64,000 nt of DNA from Antennarius striatus (GCF_040054535.1 NC_090797.1:14846501-14910500), one strand, 5' to 3'. Shown: positions 1 to 12,423, numbered from the stretch's first letter. The notes: generated by a model from the sequence alone, not told the origin. Translations and numbers: made by a program.

Positions 1-478
1 TTTGCCAAATCAAAGATGCAAATCAAACCTATGACTTCCATACCAGATCGGTCGAGGCCCGGGTTAACAACGACCGCCATCGGCGTTGTTGACCTACAGG
101 GCGCCGGTGGAAATTAGATTACTGTTGGTCGAAGAAGGAGAGGAGGAAAGTGCGTTCGCTCGAAGAAAGAGAAGAGGAACACCAAGAGTATAGGACTAAG
201 AGTAGGGACGTTGAATATTGGAATTATGACAGGAAAAGGTAGAGAGTTGGTTGACATGATGCAGAGGAGGAAGGTAGACCTACTGTGTGTCCAGGAGACC
301 AGGTGGAAAGGTAGCAAGGCTAGAAGTTTAGGAGCAGGGTTCAAGTTGTTCTATCATGGTGTAGATGGGGAGAGAAATGGAGTAGGAGTTATCTTGAAGG
401 AGGAGTTTGTTAGGAATGTCCTGGAGGTAAAAAGAGTGTCAGATAGAGTGATGAGTCTGAAGCTAGAAGCTAGAAGCT
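1..478 (+). pseudogene. RTE-type LINE, 5' UTR and endonuclease start, truncated
   Basis: The first ~200 bases match the 5' leader also found at 10.5-10.75 kb and 18.85-19.02 kb. From about 211 a frame reads the start of an apurinic-endonuclease-like domain, including the motif LCVQETRWKGSK with the metal-binding Glu, then VILKEEF and VSDRVMSLKLE. The frame is the same as the longer copy at 19.02-20.13 kb but breaks off near 478, immediately before a tRNA-like sequence. RTE/BovB-like clade membership is inferred from memory of fish proteins often labelled craniofacial development protein 2-like. It is a dead fragment. Confidence 0.75.
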
Positions 479-489
479 ACCACTATACA

Positions 490-542
490 GCCATGGTTGT
501 ATAGTGGTTAGTACTCTGTGTTGTGGCTGCAGAAACCACAAC
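490..542 (+). pseudogene. tRNA-His-like sequence lacking the T arm
   Basis: The D arm and a GTG anticodon arm resemble the real tRNA-His gene 94 bases downstream. The sequence then passes straight to CCACAAC, which can pair imperfectly with the 5' acceptor strand, so no T arm or B box is present. The same object occurs at 43086-43138, showing that the whole cassette was duplicated. It is probably a non-functional tRNA relic. Confidence 0.6.
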
Positions 543-635
543 AAAGTGGTTGCTGCGGTGTTACTTGGTGGTGTGTATTTTTCTCACTCCCCAAAAATGA
601 TTTTTTAACTGTTTTCCAGTTTTGTTTTTTCATCG

Positions 636-707
636 GCCGTGATCGTATAGAGGTTAGTACTCTGCGTTGTGGCCGCAGCAACCCCGGTTCGAATCCGGGT
701 CACGGCA
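636..707 (+). tRNA. tRNA-His (GTG)
   Basis: The 72-nt sequence folds as a full cloverleaf. The 7-bp acceptor pairs GCCGTGA with TCACGGC. The anticodon stem CTGCG/CGCAG encloses TTGTGGC, giving anticodon GTG (His). The T arm carries GGTTCGAATCC (B box). The discriminator position is A. One D-loop base reads TATAGAGGTT where I expect TATAGTGGTT. An identical gene lies at 43226-43297. It is flanked by a T-arm-less tRNA-like relic upstream and a Tc1 remnant downstream. No clear T-run terminator follows directly. Confidence 0.85.
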
Positions 708-829
708 GCTTTTAATGTAAATTGACTAAAAAGTCCCTGCACTGAGGGACGGTGTTATGATAGGTTCAACTCGAGGTGCAGCGACGTCATGTACCCATCA
801 AATGACGTCATTTGCAGACCCACTGAATG

Positions 830-1000
830 ACAACATCTGTCCATCTATGGATTTTTCTTCCCTGAAGACTCGCTCATATTCCAAGGCGACTATATCCCCC
901 AAGGAGCCCAGGCTTTAACCCCGGAGAGAATCTTTGGGATGCACTGGAGAAGACTTTACGCAGGGGCCCGGAGTCTTATGAACTGATCGCTTTGTTTTTC
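830..1000 (+). pseudogene. Tc1/mariner-like transposase remnant with internal deletion
   Basis: The copy is collinear with 43430-43665, where the frame reads a Tc1-like C-terminus. Here the stretch between FQGDY and the ENLWD-type region is deleted. Only the ends of the domain remain and the frame is broken. It belongs to the same duplicated block as the tRNA-His gene. Confidence 0.55.
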
Positions 1001-1124
1001 TTTTTCTCACCCCAGAAATATTCCGGTTCGCTCAAGGCAAACTACTCTGAGCTCCTCCCTGGTGACTGAGCTCCTCACCCTATCTCTAAGGGTGAGAGTA
1101 GGAATGTAGATTGACCAGTAAATT

Positions 1125-4100
1125 GAGAGGTTATAGTGACTGGTGATTTTAACATTCATTTAAATAACGCTAGTGATCCATTGTGTAAAGCTTTCTTAAC
1201 CCTCCTGGACATGTTAGGCTTCACTCAGTGGGTTCATGAAGCAACTCATTCCAGTGGTAATACCCTAGATCTGATTCTATCACGTGGTATAAATGTTACT
1301 GCTGTGACTGTCTCTCCTCTTACGTCAGTGATATCTGACCATTTTCTAATTACTTTTAAAGCAGCCTTTATTTGTCAAGATAGCATTACTCCTGATTTAG
1401 TCACTACTGGCCATATCGGCTTGTCAACGGTATCTAAACTTAGTGAGCTTCTACCTGAGGTATTGACTCCTTTTACTGTAGCAACAGGATCAACCGAAAA
1501 TTACACTAGTAATCTAAACTCAGCTCTTTCTAGTCTGTTGGACTCAGTTGCACCTCTAAAAACTAAAACCATAGGGGTGCGCAGGTCTACACCATGGTTT
1601 AACGAGGAGACACGCGTTCTCAGACGGGCCTGTAGGAGTTTAGAGCGCAGGTGGCGTATATCAAAATCTAAATTATGCTACATCTCTTGGCACGAGTGTG
1701 TCTTAAACTGCAAGTGTGCTCTGTCGACCGCTAAAGCTGCCTATTTCTCCAGATTAATAAGCAAAAATAAACACAATCCTCGATTTCTGTTTAATACTGT
1801 AGCCAGATTGACCCAGAAACAGCCAACGGCAAGCAGCTTGTTATTTGCGGCTAATGATTTTCAAGATTTTTGTTGCTGTAAAATTGATAACATTAGACAT
1901 GAAATTACTTCTTCAGCTTCACCCGGATCAATGTTTAATGTGGTTCCTTCTCTGGGTGTTAAAACCCAACTTCTCTCTTTAACACACTTTGAGACCGTCT
2001 CTCTGGAAGAATTAGGTTTAGAGATTGAGAAGTTGTTCTCAATCTCCAAACCTACTACATGCCTCTTAGACCCTCTCCCAGCTAAACTAGTTAAAGAATT
2101 ATGGCCATTGCTGGGCCCTACTATGTTAAATGTAGTTAATCTTTCTCTTGCAACCGGTGTTGTTCCCATTAGCTTTAAAGCGGCCGTGGTTAAACCTCCG
2201 CTTAAAAAGCCACATCTTGACCAAGAGTCTTTAAATAATTATAGACCAGTTTCTAACCTTCCATTCTTATCTAAAGTACTAGAAAGGGTAGTATCTCAAC
2301 ATCTTAGATTATTTATCATTAAGCGGTCTTTTCGAACCATTCCAATCAGCTTTTCGGGCCCGCCATTCCACTGAAACAGCACTTACCAAAGTTGTGAATG
2401 ATCTCCTATTAAATCTGGACTCTGATACCACTTCTGTTCTCCTACTTTTGGATCTTAGTGCAGCGTTTGATACTATAGATCACTGTATACTCCTTGACCA
2501 ACTGGAGAGACAGTTTGGTGTCTGTCAGTTAGCTCTGGCTTGGTTAAAATCTTATCTGATAGGACTCAATGCGTCTCCTACAATAATAAAACGTCTGCCT
2601 TCTCCGACGTCAAATATGGCGTACCTCAGGGGTCTGTACTTGGTTTTCTGTTATTCTCCCTGTATGTTGCACCTCTTGGTCAAATTATACGCAGCTTTGG
2701 AATAAGTTTCCATTGTTATGCTGATGACACACAACTTTACATGCCCATAAAAGTAGATGATCGATCGGAATTAATTAAACTAGAGGCCTGTCTTTCTACC
2801 GTGAATAGCTGGATGTCCAGTAATTTCTTGCTCCTTAAACCCAGACAAAACTGAAATGTTAATCATTGGCCCTGCGCGACATAGAAACCAATTTCAACAA
2901 CTAACAATATGTGTAGATAACTGTTTTATAACCCATAGTTCAACAGTCAACAATCTTGGAGTAACGTTAGATTCAACTCTTGCCTTTGACCAGCATATTA
3001 AAGAGGTGACAAAGATCGCCTTCTTTCATCTACGTAATATTTCCAAAATTAGGTCCTCTCTAGTCATGGCTGATGCAGAAATTTTGATTCATGCCTTTGT
3101 GTCCTCTAGACTTGATTATTGTAATGTTCTGTTACCAGGGTTGCCTCGGTCTAGTACTAGGGGCCTTCAGATGGTTCAGAACACAGCAGCAAGAATATTA
3201 ACTAAAACTAGGAAATTTGACCATATCACCCCAGTATTAGCTGCATTACACTGGCTACCGATTCATGTTAGATCCGATTTTAAGGTACTCTTATTGACAT
3301 ACAAAAGCATTAATAGGCTTGCTCCAACCTATCTGTCTGATCTTGTTAAACCTTACACGCCAACTAGGGCTCTCCGCTCTCAGAATACAGGTCTCTTGTG
3401 TGTTCCTAGAGTTAAAAAGAAGTCGGCTGGCCAGAGGGCCTTCCCCTATCGTGCCCCTTTCTTGTGGAATAACCTCTCTATAGGTATTAGACAGTCTGAA
3501 TCCGTAGATGTCTTTAAATCTAGACTCAAAACATATCTGTTCGACCTAACATATAAGTAATATCGGGGATGGCGGTCTCAATGTTTAGGTTTAGCCTAGT
3601 CCTGCCGACGAGCCATAGGATTTCTTAGTTAGGCCCCTGCCTCCCATTAATCCTCTGCTATTCTGGTCCCTCTAGCACCACTCTCCCCCTGCTCTCTCTA
3701 TCTCTCTCCCTCCTTCTCCTGTTCTCTCTCTCAGGCCTTTGTGTGGTGGATCATCGGCAATCGGCTACCTCTGTCTGCTTCCATGGCTGGCGATAGCACA
3801 AGCTGCACAATGGTCCTGTTTCACCATCCACTAGGGGAGTCTGGTTCTGCCTCATTTGGTTCTGCTGTGGTTTTGGGGTTTTGGCAGAGTAATCTTAAAC
3901 TATAACTTTTTTGAGAACAATGACTTAGGCACTGTTTGGTTTGTCCTCAGAGTGGTGGATCCTCGGCAATCGGTGACCTCTGTGTGCTTCATCGGCTGGT
4001 GGTGACTCGCTCTACTGGATGGATCAGCGTGTCTTTGTCATACATTTATTATTGTTACTGTTATTATTGTGTTGTTAATCTGTACATGCGGTATCTATTG

Positions 4101-4341
4101 CTTCGTCTGTCCACTCCTGGAAGAGGGGTCCCTCCTCTGCAGTCTTCCTGAGGTTTCTCCCATCCATTTTTCCCCTGTTAAAAGGGTTTTGGGGGGAGTT
4201 GTTCCTTATCCGATGTGGGGGTCGTGCTGCTCGCAGTGCACAAAGGTCCGAGGGATATCGTCCATGGGCAGATTGTGAAGCCCTTGGAAACATTTTTTGT
4301 CAATCTGGGCTATATAAAAATAAATTAACTTGAAACTTGAA
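1125..4341 (+). mobile_element. L2 (Maui-like) LINE, 5'-truncated copy
   Basis: The segment is highly similar, base by base, to 52.77-56.0 kb, the near-complete L2 in this window. It begins inside the endonuclease domain, near the GDFNIH motif, and runs through the reverse transcriptase and 3' UTR. It ends in the same short tail made of AACTTGAA units. Abrupt 5' truncation with an intact 3' end is typical of target-primed reverse transcription. L2 clade assignment is by memory. Confidence 0.85.
1136..3560 (+). pseudogene. L2 ORF2 (endonuclease/reverse transcriptase), frameshifted
   Basis: Coding blocks at 1136-2374, 2394-2705, 2540-2854 and 2856-3560 lie in different frames but together cover the last ~800 residues of the intact ORF2 at 52118-55195. 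Visible motifs are GDFNIH and SDHFLITF (endonuclease), LLDLSAAFDTIDH and YADDTQLY (reverse transcriptase) and the C-terminal WNNLSIGIRQSE region. At least three frameshifts separate them, so no complete enzyme can be made. Confidence 0.85.
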
Positions 4342-4343
4342 AG

Positions 4344-4665
4344 TTGAGCTTCGTCTTGAGACTCAGCTCCTTCTTCACCACCACAGACCTACAGCGACTG
4401 CATCACTGCAGAAGATGCATCGATCCGTCTGTCAATCTCACGTTCCATCCTTCCCTCACTCGTGAACAAGACCCCAAGATACTTCAACTCCTCCACTTTG
4501 GGCAAAGACTCTCCCCCGACCTGAAGAGAGCACACCACCCTTTTCCGGTCGAGAACCATGGCCTCGGATTTAGAGGTGCTGATCCTCATCCCACTCGTGT
4601 CACACTCAGCTGCAAACCGTCCCAGTGCAGCTGAAGGTCCAGGTTTGATGAGGCCAACAGGACAA
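4344..4665 (-). pseudogene. Rex3/RTE-like LINE reverse transcriptase C-terminal fragment
   Basis: The reverse frame contains MRISTSKSEAMVLDRKRV, VEELKYLGVLFTSEG and MEREIDRRIDASSAV. This signature follows the YxDD catalytic region in very common fish RTE/Rex3-type elements. Neither end of an element is present. The fragment is wedged between the L2 3' end and the makorin copy A segment. Confidence 0.65.
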
Positions 4666-4669
4666 CTTT

Positions 4670-5060
4670 GACAACTTTTCAGACTAAGCAGTCTGGATTG
4701 GACTTCATCCTCCAACATAAAGATGACCATGACTCCAAACTAAAGCACTGAGTCAGAGTAAAGTGTGTGGAGTCCTCCAGGTAAAGGCAGGTCAAGAAGA
4801 GCAAAGCAGAATGAGGAGAACTTACTTCAGGCTGGTTGAAGACATGTCTGCAGGTCTCAGTCATCCACGTCAGGACTCCTTCAGTTGTGACTCACTGCTA
4901 CCGAGTCCAGACACTTATAGTCCTGCTGGGGCAGGAACTCGCCCCCACAAACCCCCAAAACAATGAGCGTCGTTAGGAGTCATTCCCACTCAGGTGGGCC
5001 GTTGTCCCGCCCACCTTCATGCGAGCTGCCCCCACATTTGAACGTGAAAGGTGGTCTCAG
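4670..5060 (-). pseudogene. makorin-like copy A: promoter, first exon and start of intron 1 only
   Basis: The segment is nearly identical to the 5' ends of copies B (21.69-21.97 kb), C (36.54-36.82 kb) and D (50.43-50.75 kb). The 20-nt first coding exon (4826-4845, reverse) encodes MSSTSL plus two bases and is followed by a GTAAGT donor. The TATAAGT element upstream is kept. Intron 1 is cut off after about 150 bases by LINE sequence, so no downstream exon exists. On its upstream side it continues into the membrane-protein fragment, as copy B does. Confidence 0.7.
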
Positions 5061-5235
5061 GTTTCTGCTCCAACAGGAGTAACTGGACTCAGTCATCAGA
5101 ACTGAAGAGGACTCTCAGACGAGAGGTGAAGCGTCTTCAACCAACCTGGAGGAAGTCCAGCTGACTGTGTTCTAATGTGATGTCACCAGAAACAGTCGTT
5201 AGACGTTTCACAAATCAATCACACTGTTTTCTAAT

Positions 5236-5709
<474 letters not shown>

Positions 5710-5879
5710 TTAGTTCAGAGATGCTCGTTCTTCTGGTTGTTGCTGTCGGTTTGTGAGATCAATGTATTTGTGCGGTCACCTCCTGTTTCCTTCCCAGTGC
5801 TTTGGAAGGTGGAGGCGAACGGACATGTGCAGAAGCTTCGGGGGCTCCCGCTGCTGGTGTGGAGAAGCAGACAGTGGGA

Positions 5880-6240
5880 CGTGAGCTGCTCACCGGTAAC
5901 ACCATCACTTCATCATGACCAGAGCAAGGAGACGTTTCTCCTGCATGAAGGAACATTTAGAACAGGGGTCACAAACCTTTTTGAGGCTGAGGGCTACTTC
6001 ATGGGCACTGAGTAGTATGAAGGTCTACATAGGACCTCCATCCATCCATCATCTATCACTTATCCACTTACCATGTAAACCCCAAGAGTGTGTTTCCAAA
6101 ATTACATGGACATATCAACTTTTTCACCAGAGGAGCATCCTCTGGTGTTGTCATGTCAACATCCTGGACAATGTTGACATGACATATAAAGACAAAGCCC
6201 GCACCCTCCCTTGGGGCGCCAGACCACACCATTGTTATAC
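5880..6240. repeat. duplicated flank ending in Rex1-like LINE sequence
   Basis: The stretch is an inverted match to about 20.49-20.79 kb. It ends with the sequence reading NILDNVD, which also opens the Rex1-like copies at 36.82 and 50.76 kb. This marks the outer border of the A/B duplication and suggests that a LINE copy lay at the breakpoint. Confidence 0.55.
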
Positions 6241-6279
6241 TTTTTTTTTTTTTGTTTGGATGTATTCTCATAGCTTAAC

Positions 6280-6880
6280 CCCATAAAAGGGGTCAACTTT
6301 TTATGAGATCAATGCTTGTTTTAGTCTTGAAGCAAAATCTTTTATAGATATTAGTGCGTCCTCTCTGGGAACTAAATTGTCAGTCTTTATTAGAGCTTCC
6401 TATTGTGAGCCAGAGAGGGAAGTGCTGCACCTCTGTGAGTTAAGGGGGAAAGCAAAAGGAGACAGGGAGAGAAAACACAAACTAAGTAGTGGATAGACAG
6501 GCAGTTGGAGTGAAAACGGTTTAAGCTGTTTCATTATATCTTAAAACTGGTACCTTAATACCAATGTTATAAAACACCTGATTTGTGGACCCTCTCTTGG
6601 GTCGGGCCTTTGCGTGGCGAGGGGGCTTGTGCGTTCCAGTGACCCTGGAGAGCGATACCATAGGGAGCTTGCTCCTGGTAGGGTCACCCATGGCGGGCCG
6701 GTCTCCAAGGTAGGTTCCAGACAAACAAAGACCCCAGAGTGTCGGCACGCTGTGAGGTAGCAGCCCCACCAGCCGACCATCCTGCGGAGGGCTAACAACC
6801 CACCCAGGACAAACCCTCCTTGCCAATCGGTTTGTTCCGAACAGAAATGGAATTATAACGTTTCCGGGTTTGCGTTCCAC
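6280..6880. other. no gene recognised
   Basis: No open frame has recognisable motifs. The 6590-6840 part is GC-richer and has the look of an old dispersed repeat read on the reverse strand, but I cannot name it. Confidence 0.4.
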
Positions 6881-6972
6881 CCATGAACTGACGTTCCTGA
6901 ACCGGTTAGAACAAAAAAATAAAGTTCCTGAACCGGTTAATAACGTTTCTTGTAAATATAAATATATAGGTG

Positions 6973-8091
6973 CCGTATTTTGGACACAATAAGATGCGCT
7001 TAAAATTTCTCAAAAATCAACGCTGCGACTTTTTTAACATTAAGCGTCTTATGTGTACACTGAGTTCCAAAATCTGTAAAAATGTTTTTGTGTGATTTTA
7101 GTCAGCGATCCACCAGCTCGGCCATTGTCCACCGACATAGGACGTATTACGTCACTACGTACGCCGGCAGCGATGGGCCAATTAGAGAAGTTGACGCGAG
7201 GCTACGTCCAGCACACCTCCGGTAGGTACCGGTATAGGGTATATACCGGTACTGTACCACAGGTGTGCTGTTAACCACATTTATTTGGCTAAAGACCCCC
7301 GACAGTGAAGAGACATGCTTACGACGCAACATGTAAACTCCAGGCTATCAGTTCCGGTTGTTCCGGTTCACGTAAAGAGACCGGGGGGCTTTTTTCTCGC
7401 TTCGCCATCTCTCTTGATCTGTGACTCCATGCCCCCCCCCCCCCCCACACACACACACACACACACACCACCGCTTCTGTCAGAAACACGTCAAGCGGCT
7501 GAATTCGGAGTTTGCCATCATCCTGGAGGATTAACGAAAGAACTCCAACCGCTGGACATCGGTGTGAACAGAGCCTTTAAAGTTAAGCTGCGTGCGTCGT
7601 GGGAGTGATGGTAAACACACCTTTACCAGGACTGGAGGCAGTGCCGAGCGAGTTACACCACGAGTTACACGCCCACAATATGTGCGTGGAGTGCGGATGC
7701 CTGGACTATAACGTGGCTACTTTGACTTTTGTCTGATGTTTCGCTAAAGCGTCATTACCGGACAGACACCTGGAAACCAGACGGTCATCGATAGTGAAAT
7801 TGCAGAGATATTAAATGCAGACCGAAGATGAGGACTTCAAGGATTTAGCACAGATTTATCACAAAATAAAGAAATAAAAACATAGTTAAAAAATAATGTC
7901 GGTGTACTTTTTTAACTTTAAATTTCAGACAACGTAGTACAACACAGTTCAACCACAGTCACTTTTCTGCTTCCGTTAGCAACCATGCACCGAATAATGT
8001 GTGCTGTGTGTCCGGTTAAAGTACAGAAATAAACTATGTTATTTAGACTGCACCTCTTTATACAATGAGCTGAATGGTGCGCAAAATACGG
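6973..8091. mobile_element. pogo/Tigger-like DNA transposon, internally decayed
   Basis: The left end starts CCGTATTTTGGACAC and the right end is GCGCAAAATACGG, giving inverted termini with CCGTATTTTG in common. The right flank is TA. The left dinucleotide is TG, possibly a mutated TA. The interior holds a short frame resembling the end of a DDE_1 (pogo/Tigger/jerky) transposase, which fits a TA-target element of about 1.1 kb. A (C)n(CA)n tract lies at 7434-7468. Confidence 0.5.
7500..7606 (+). pseudogene. pogo/Tigger-like transposase fragment
   Basis: The frame reads HHPGGLTKELQPLDIGVN and then RAFKVKLRASWE before a stop. This is the pattern (GGxTxxLQPLDxxxNxxFKxxxRxxW) that precedes the last catalytic Asp region in Tigger/jerky transposases. 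Nothing of the DNA-binding half is visible. Confidence 0.6.
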
Positions 8092-8657
8092 TAACTTAAG
8101 GACTTTAAATTGGCAACTAAAGTAATTAGTTAATATACTATAGACTATAATTATAGACATATCACTACCCTACAGTAAACAGTACCCCAGCACTACACCA
8201 CTGCTTTATGACTGTATATCACTGTAGTTAAGGCTTATGCCTCCTACTTAGACACTACATGACATAAGACTAGAATAACTTCCACCATGTCATTTATTGC
8301 TGAACAACAGATCTTCATTGTTCTTCTCCCATAGCTAATATTGACAGTACAGGAACACACTGCTCTGAAAATGACTGCAGCCAATGAGTTCATGTCTAAA
8401 TCATACATGTTAAGATTGACACACTGCAGTGTTTACCTGTAATGATTAAATAGTGACTGGGAGACCTCCCTTTTCTTAACTGCTGCTGATAGCCGCTACT
8501 TCTCTCTGCTCTCATCCCGCGTCCAGTGAATGACAGGAAGTGAAACATCAGGTCTAATATTTTTTCAAGAACGAAAAAAACCCGGTATTAACCGGTTTAC
8601 AATTATTTTCTGTTCCGATTCTGCTCCGGAACATTACAAAATATAAAGTTTTCGTTT

Positions 8658-8993
8658 TCATTCCATGAACCGGTTCGAAAGCTTAATTATCAGGGTCTGT
8701 GGTAGCTGAGACAATATTACCAACCCTTTTACCTCCACAGCCCTCACATGAGCAGTGAGCACAACCACTGGTGAACTGTTCCTCTCTACCGGAGTTGGCA
8801 TGTTCCTGAATGGAATGTTACTCCTGTTTTCAAAATAAACTTCCTCCCTATCTTTAGTTAAACTGTTGTCCTTGTTCATGGGCTGTGGCTGTCGTGGGAG
8901 GGCCCTCCCCTCGTCAGCCACGTCATGGACAGGACATGTGGGTGTGTTCTGTTCTTCTCTACACAATCTGAAGGAAACACAATCTTGAATCAC
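8658..8993 (-). other. unassigned reverse open frame
   Basis: A 111-codon frame with no domain I recognise. It contains NSSPVVVLTAHVRAVEVKG. Its upstream edge overlaps an AACCGGTTC motif that also occurs near 6930, suggesting it sits at the edge of an old transposon. It could be chance. Confidence 0.2.
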
Positions 8994-9409
8994 ATCCCTG
9001 GTAAATTTAAATCATCTTAGATTTTTTCTAATTTCTTTCTGTTCATTCTTTTCTCAAAAGCTGTTTTAAGACTTTTTTAAAATACCTCATATTTTCTAAA
9101 CTAGTTTTATTTGACATCTTTGCACTCAGACCCCACATAATTCCTAGTCTCACTTTTTTGTCCCACAACTTAAGACTTAAGTGCTAGAAACACAAATGTA
9201 TGCGTAAGTTTGGACTTTAAACCTTGATTTGGAGCTTTTAACTAACGTGGTCTAATTTAATTTACGACTGTATGGACAAACACAGTAAAACCTAACAGCA
9301 TAAATAAAGTGCAGAGACCGTACAATAGTCATAGATCCCACTGGATCTCAAGCTAGACGCCACATTGTACGAGATACGTCATTGTCAATGTCTACGCAGA
9401 TGTCGCTGT

Positions 9410-9610
9410 TATGAGCAGTCAGTGGTTCTACCAGTTTAACCCTATGTAAACTAGTTTTACCTTTTTTAAAGCCTTTCAAACATCACATTCTGTCCCTGAC
9501 CATTCGCTCCATTCATTTCACACAATCCCTATTTATCACATTCACAAATTCACCGTCCATTTCATACAATACAACACAATATTCAATTAATTATCATGTT
9601 TACCAAATCC
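9410..9610 (+). repeat. dispersed repeat fragment shared with the B and D arms
   Basis: The stretch is collinear with 46440-46645 (forward) and with the reverse strand of about 27.98-28.15 kb. It is a third, isolated copy of the sequence that flanks the hAT-like remnant in the inverted arms. It is non-coding. Confidence 0.6.
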
Positions 9611-9859
9611 CAGTCGGAAGGACTTTAACCCAAGGGATATTAACCAAAATCGCCATTTGGAGGGACTCCAATCCCAGGGATATTAACCAAAATCTCTGTT
9701 CGGGACCCGAACCCACAATGGTACTTTACCGGAAGGACTCAAACCTGCACTTATCTTCTACTGTATATTACTGAACTGAGCTTATAACATTATCACTCCT
9801 CTCCTTTATAGATGACAGCCAAGTCACCTATCTGCTCTTGAAATGTGACTGTCATATAA

Positions 9860-10195
9860 TCAATTATACGAGCAAGGGGAGCTAGTGTTTAAGTAGGTGC
9901 TGGCTCATCTACACTTTCTGTGCAATAATCCTCTACCAAAACAATCTCCCATTCAGAACCATCATCGTTTGACTGCCCCCCTTCCACAAGCAGTGGAGTT
10001 ACAGTCTCAGTAAACTGACACAAAATGGTATCAGAAGATCATCAAGGCGCTGAATTTTCACTACATCATGCAAAAAAGCAAATACTTTCTTCACAGCATT
10101 TATATCAACATCTGCCCTGACTCCCTTCATTACAACTGAGCATCCTGGATCAAGCCCATACATTTCACACAGTGCCATTCTTTTGCTGACTTTGG
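9860..10195 (-). pseudogene. possible retroelement Gag-like N-terminal fragment
   Basis: A reverse frame reads ALCEMYGLDPGCSVVMKGVR, then DVDINAVKKVFAFLHDV. It frameshifts into a short acidic stretch ending SVDEPAPT. A small alpha/beta fold followed by an acidic tail is reminiscent of PNMA/Gypsy Gag N-termini. That is a weak resemblance and I would not name the family. Confidence 0.25.
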
Positions 10196-10338
10196 CAATA
10201 AATAATATGGGGGGGGGGGGTGATGAAAGGTTAGACGTGTTCCAGTCCCTGTTCTGGCATCATTATTTTTCCCTTTGTAACCAAGTATCAATTTGTCCCT
10301 CCTTCAATAGCAAACAAATGAGGATGAGATCAGACTCA

Positions 10339-10471
10339 AAGGTACTCAACAGGTACTCAACAGGTACTCAACAGGTACTCAACAGGTACTCAACAGGTAC
10401 TCAACAGGTACTCAACAGGTACTCAACAGGTACTCACCAGGTACTCAACAGGTACTCAACAGGTACTCACC
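10339..10471. repeat. 11-bp minisatellite
   Basis: About twelve head-to-tail copies of GGTACTCAACA, with occasional C substitutions near the right end. Because 33 bases make 11 codons, it stays open in all forward frames, which explains a spurious long frame here. It abuts the RTE LINE 5' leader. Confidence 0.9.
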
Positions 10472-10494
10472 AGCAGTAGAATGCTGCCAAAGTA

Positions 10495-10745
10495 AAAACT
10501 GGATAAATACATAGGGCTGCGTCAGGAAGGGCATCTGGCGTAAAACTTTTGCCAAATCAAACATGCAAATCAAACCTATGACTTCCATACCGGATCGGTC
10601 GAGGCCCGGGTTAACAACGACCACCATCGGTGCTGTTGACCTACAGGGTGCCGGTGGAAATTGGACAACTGTTGGTCAAAGAAGGAGAAGAAGGAGGTGT
10701 GTCCATAGGAAGAAAGAGAAGAGTACACCAAGCGTATAGGACTGA
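10495..10745 (+). mobile_element. RTE LINE 5' leader fragment
   Basis: The fragment matches the 5' untranslated leaders at 1-200 and 18.88-19.02 kb, including the CGAGGCCCGGGTTAACAA segment. It stops before any endonuclease codons. Retention of a 5' end without the rest means a deletion or recombination removed the body. Confidence 0.7.
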
Positions 10746-10949
10746 GTTTGACTGTTCAGCTGTTTTATCGCCAACATAACGGTCTTTTCACGCACACAAA
10801 TGTGCTCTCATCTATATCAGGTTCTGTTGAATAGGGAAATATATTTAAATGTTTTATTGTTGTGTAAATAAAACAGTAAATCTGCATATGAACGTTACAA
10901 AAACAGTTGAGAAGAATATTCATACCGTTGTGTATAAAAGATTAAATCA

Positions 10950-11352
10950 AAATTAAATCTACTTTATTCGTCCACACGTGGAGAAATTATCTTTACACTC
11001 TTCAATCTTTTTGCATTTGGTTACAGTCATTTGTTAGTCATGCATACACACATTGTTTTTTGAATACAGGCCCTTGAACACAACACACTGGGGGCCTGTA
11101 GGCATGCAATTAGTCACACATCACACAAACAGAGGCAGAGTGACAGGTCGCGCACAGGGGGTCGCGCCCCAAACGTGGGGGGGACGGCGCCTTGCTCAGG
11201 GGCGCCTCAGCAGTGGCTGGGAGGTGAGCTGACTTCTCCCATCGTCAGCTCACACTCTGAGGGATGTCCTGGCGGGAGCGGGATTTGAACCATTGATGGC
11301 TGGGCGATCCGTCTTCAAGACATCATCTCTACTGCTGAGCCACTGCCGTTCT
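10950..11352 (-). mobile_element. tRNA-derived SINE, reverse copy
   Basis: Read in reverse it starts with a tRNA-like head (A-box-like GTGGCTCAGCAGTAGAG; B-box-like GGTTCAAATCCCGC). It then has a body with GAGCTGACG..GTCAGCTCACC and GAGCAAGGCGCCGTCCC, and a 3' end TTTCTCC..GAATAAAGTA. The same family occurs as a forward copy at 49937-50369. Confidence 0.75.
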
Positions 11353-11369
11353 TATATACCTATGTTATA

Positions 11370-12240
11370 TAAGAACTGAAATCAAAAGATGACATGTAGC
11401 TTGTTTGCATGGTTTCCTTGATACAGTAACAGACAAAACTGCTTTAGTTCTAACATCAGTGGCTGTGACATTGTACTGCCTATAACTGCTATAAAGGTCC
11501 TCCAAGTTTTATTTTCTGTCTGTTTTAGTCACGATACACACAGGAGTTGATAATTGATAAAAAGAAGAAGAAATCAGCACGAAATTGAAGAAAACAAAGG
11601 TGGTCTAATATTTTATGTTACTGATTGTTGTCTTCCCATTGCTTCACATTCTGGTGGAATACAGAGTGACATTTATCCTCTACTGAACTATTAACACATT
11701 CTCATCCTTTTTTAACAGATCATGGATGGACAGTAGCAAAAGGGTCCCAACTCCACAGACTATCACAGTGAAATAGACGCTCAGTGACCACCAGCGGTTC
11801 ATGCTGTGGAATTCATATGCAACTATGTTTTAATGTCCTCCTCATGTATTCCATCTGTCTGCTGAAGAAGTTTATAGAATTTACTTTCTAAAAAAAAATA
11901 CAGAAAATAGAGATGGTTTACTAGGACCTCCATATTAGGAGGACAGATCTGGACATAGAGATACTGGAGGACAAGTTAGAGGTGGGTGATGGTCACAGTG
12001 AATCATGTTAACTATTAAAATGTTAAGTATTGTAATGATACAAAAACTATTTTTGTATTTGTCAGAAATAAAGATGACCAAAGGAAAAGTGTATTGTATG
12101 TTTTTATTGCCCGCTGTGATGGTGGTGACTTAGACTCTGAAATGATTCTGGCAGATGGAGTCACTGCTCTGCCGTCCTGGATAGCAGGAATCGTCCTGAG
12201 GTGTCGTAGGCTCTCTCCTGTAATGTATAGTGGATTCATT
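11370..12240. other. no gene recognised
   Basis: AT-rich sequence with short frames only. I see no exon, RNA gene or transposon end in it. Confidence 0.4.
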
Positions 12241-12423
12241 AGACTGGATTAAACAATGAACACAAGTGAATTATTGTGCAACTCTTCAGGTTACTGACCA
12301 CATTACAGTCTGCTGCTCAGGTGAGACTGATCATACATCCAAGAGTCAGGAACAGACCCAGACCTCAATATCAGAAATGCTTTGTGAAACGGGCCCAGAT
12401 AGACAACACAGCATTCACACTGA

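Noticed and set aside
6880..8690. Outer transposon bounded by AACCGGTT motifs at about 6930 and 8670
   Set aside because: The motifs recur several times but I could not define matching inverted termini or a target duplication, so only the inner CCGTATTTTG element is reported.
10339..10471. CRISPR-like array
   Set aside because: Units are contiguous 11-mers with no spacers, in a vertebrate genome.
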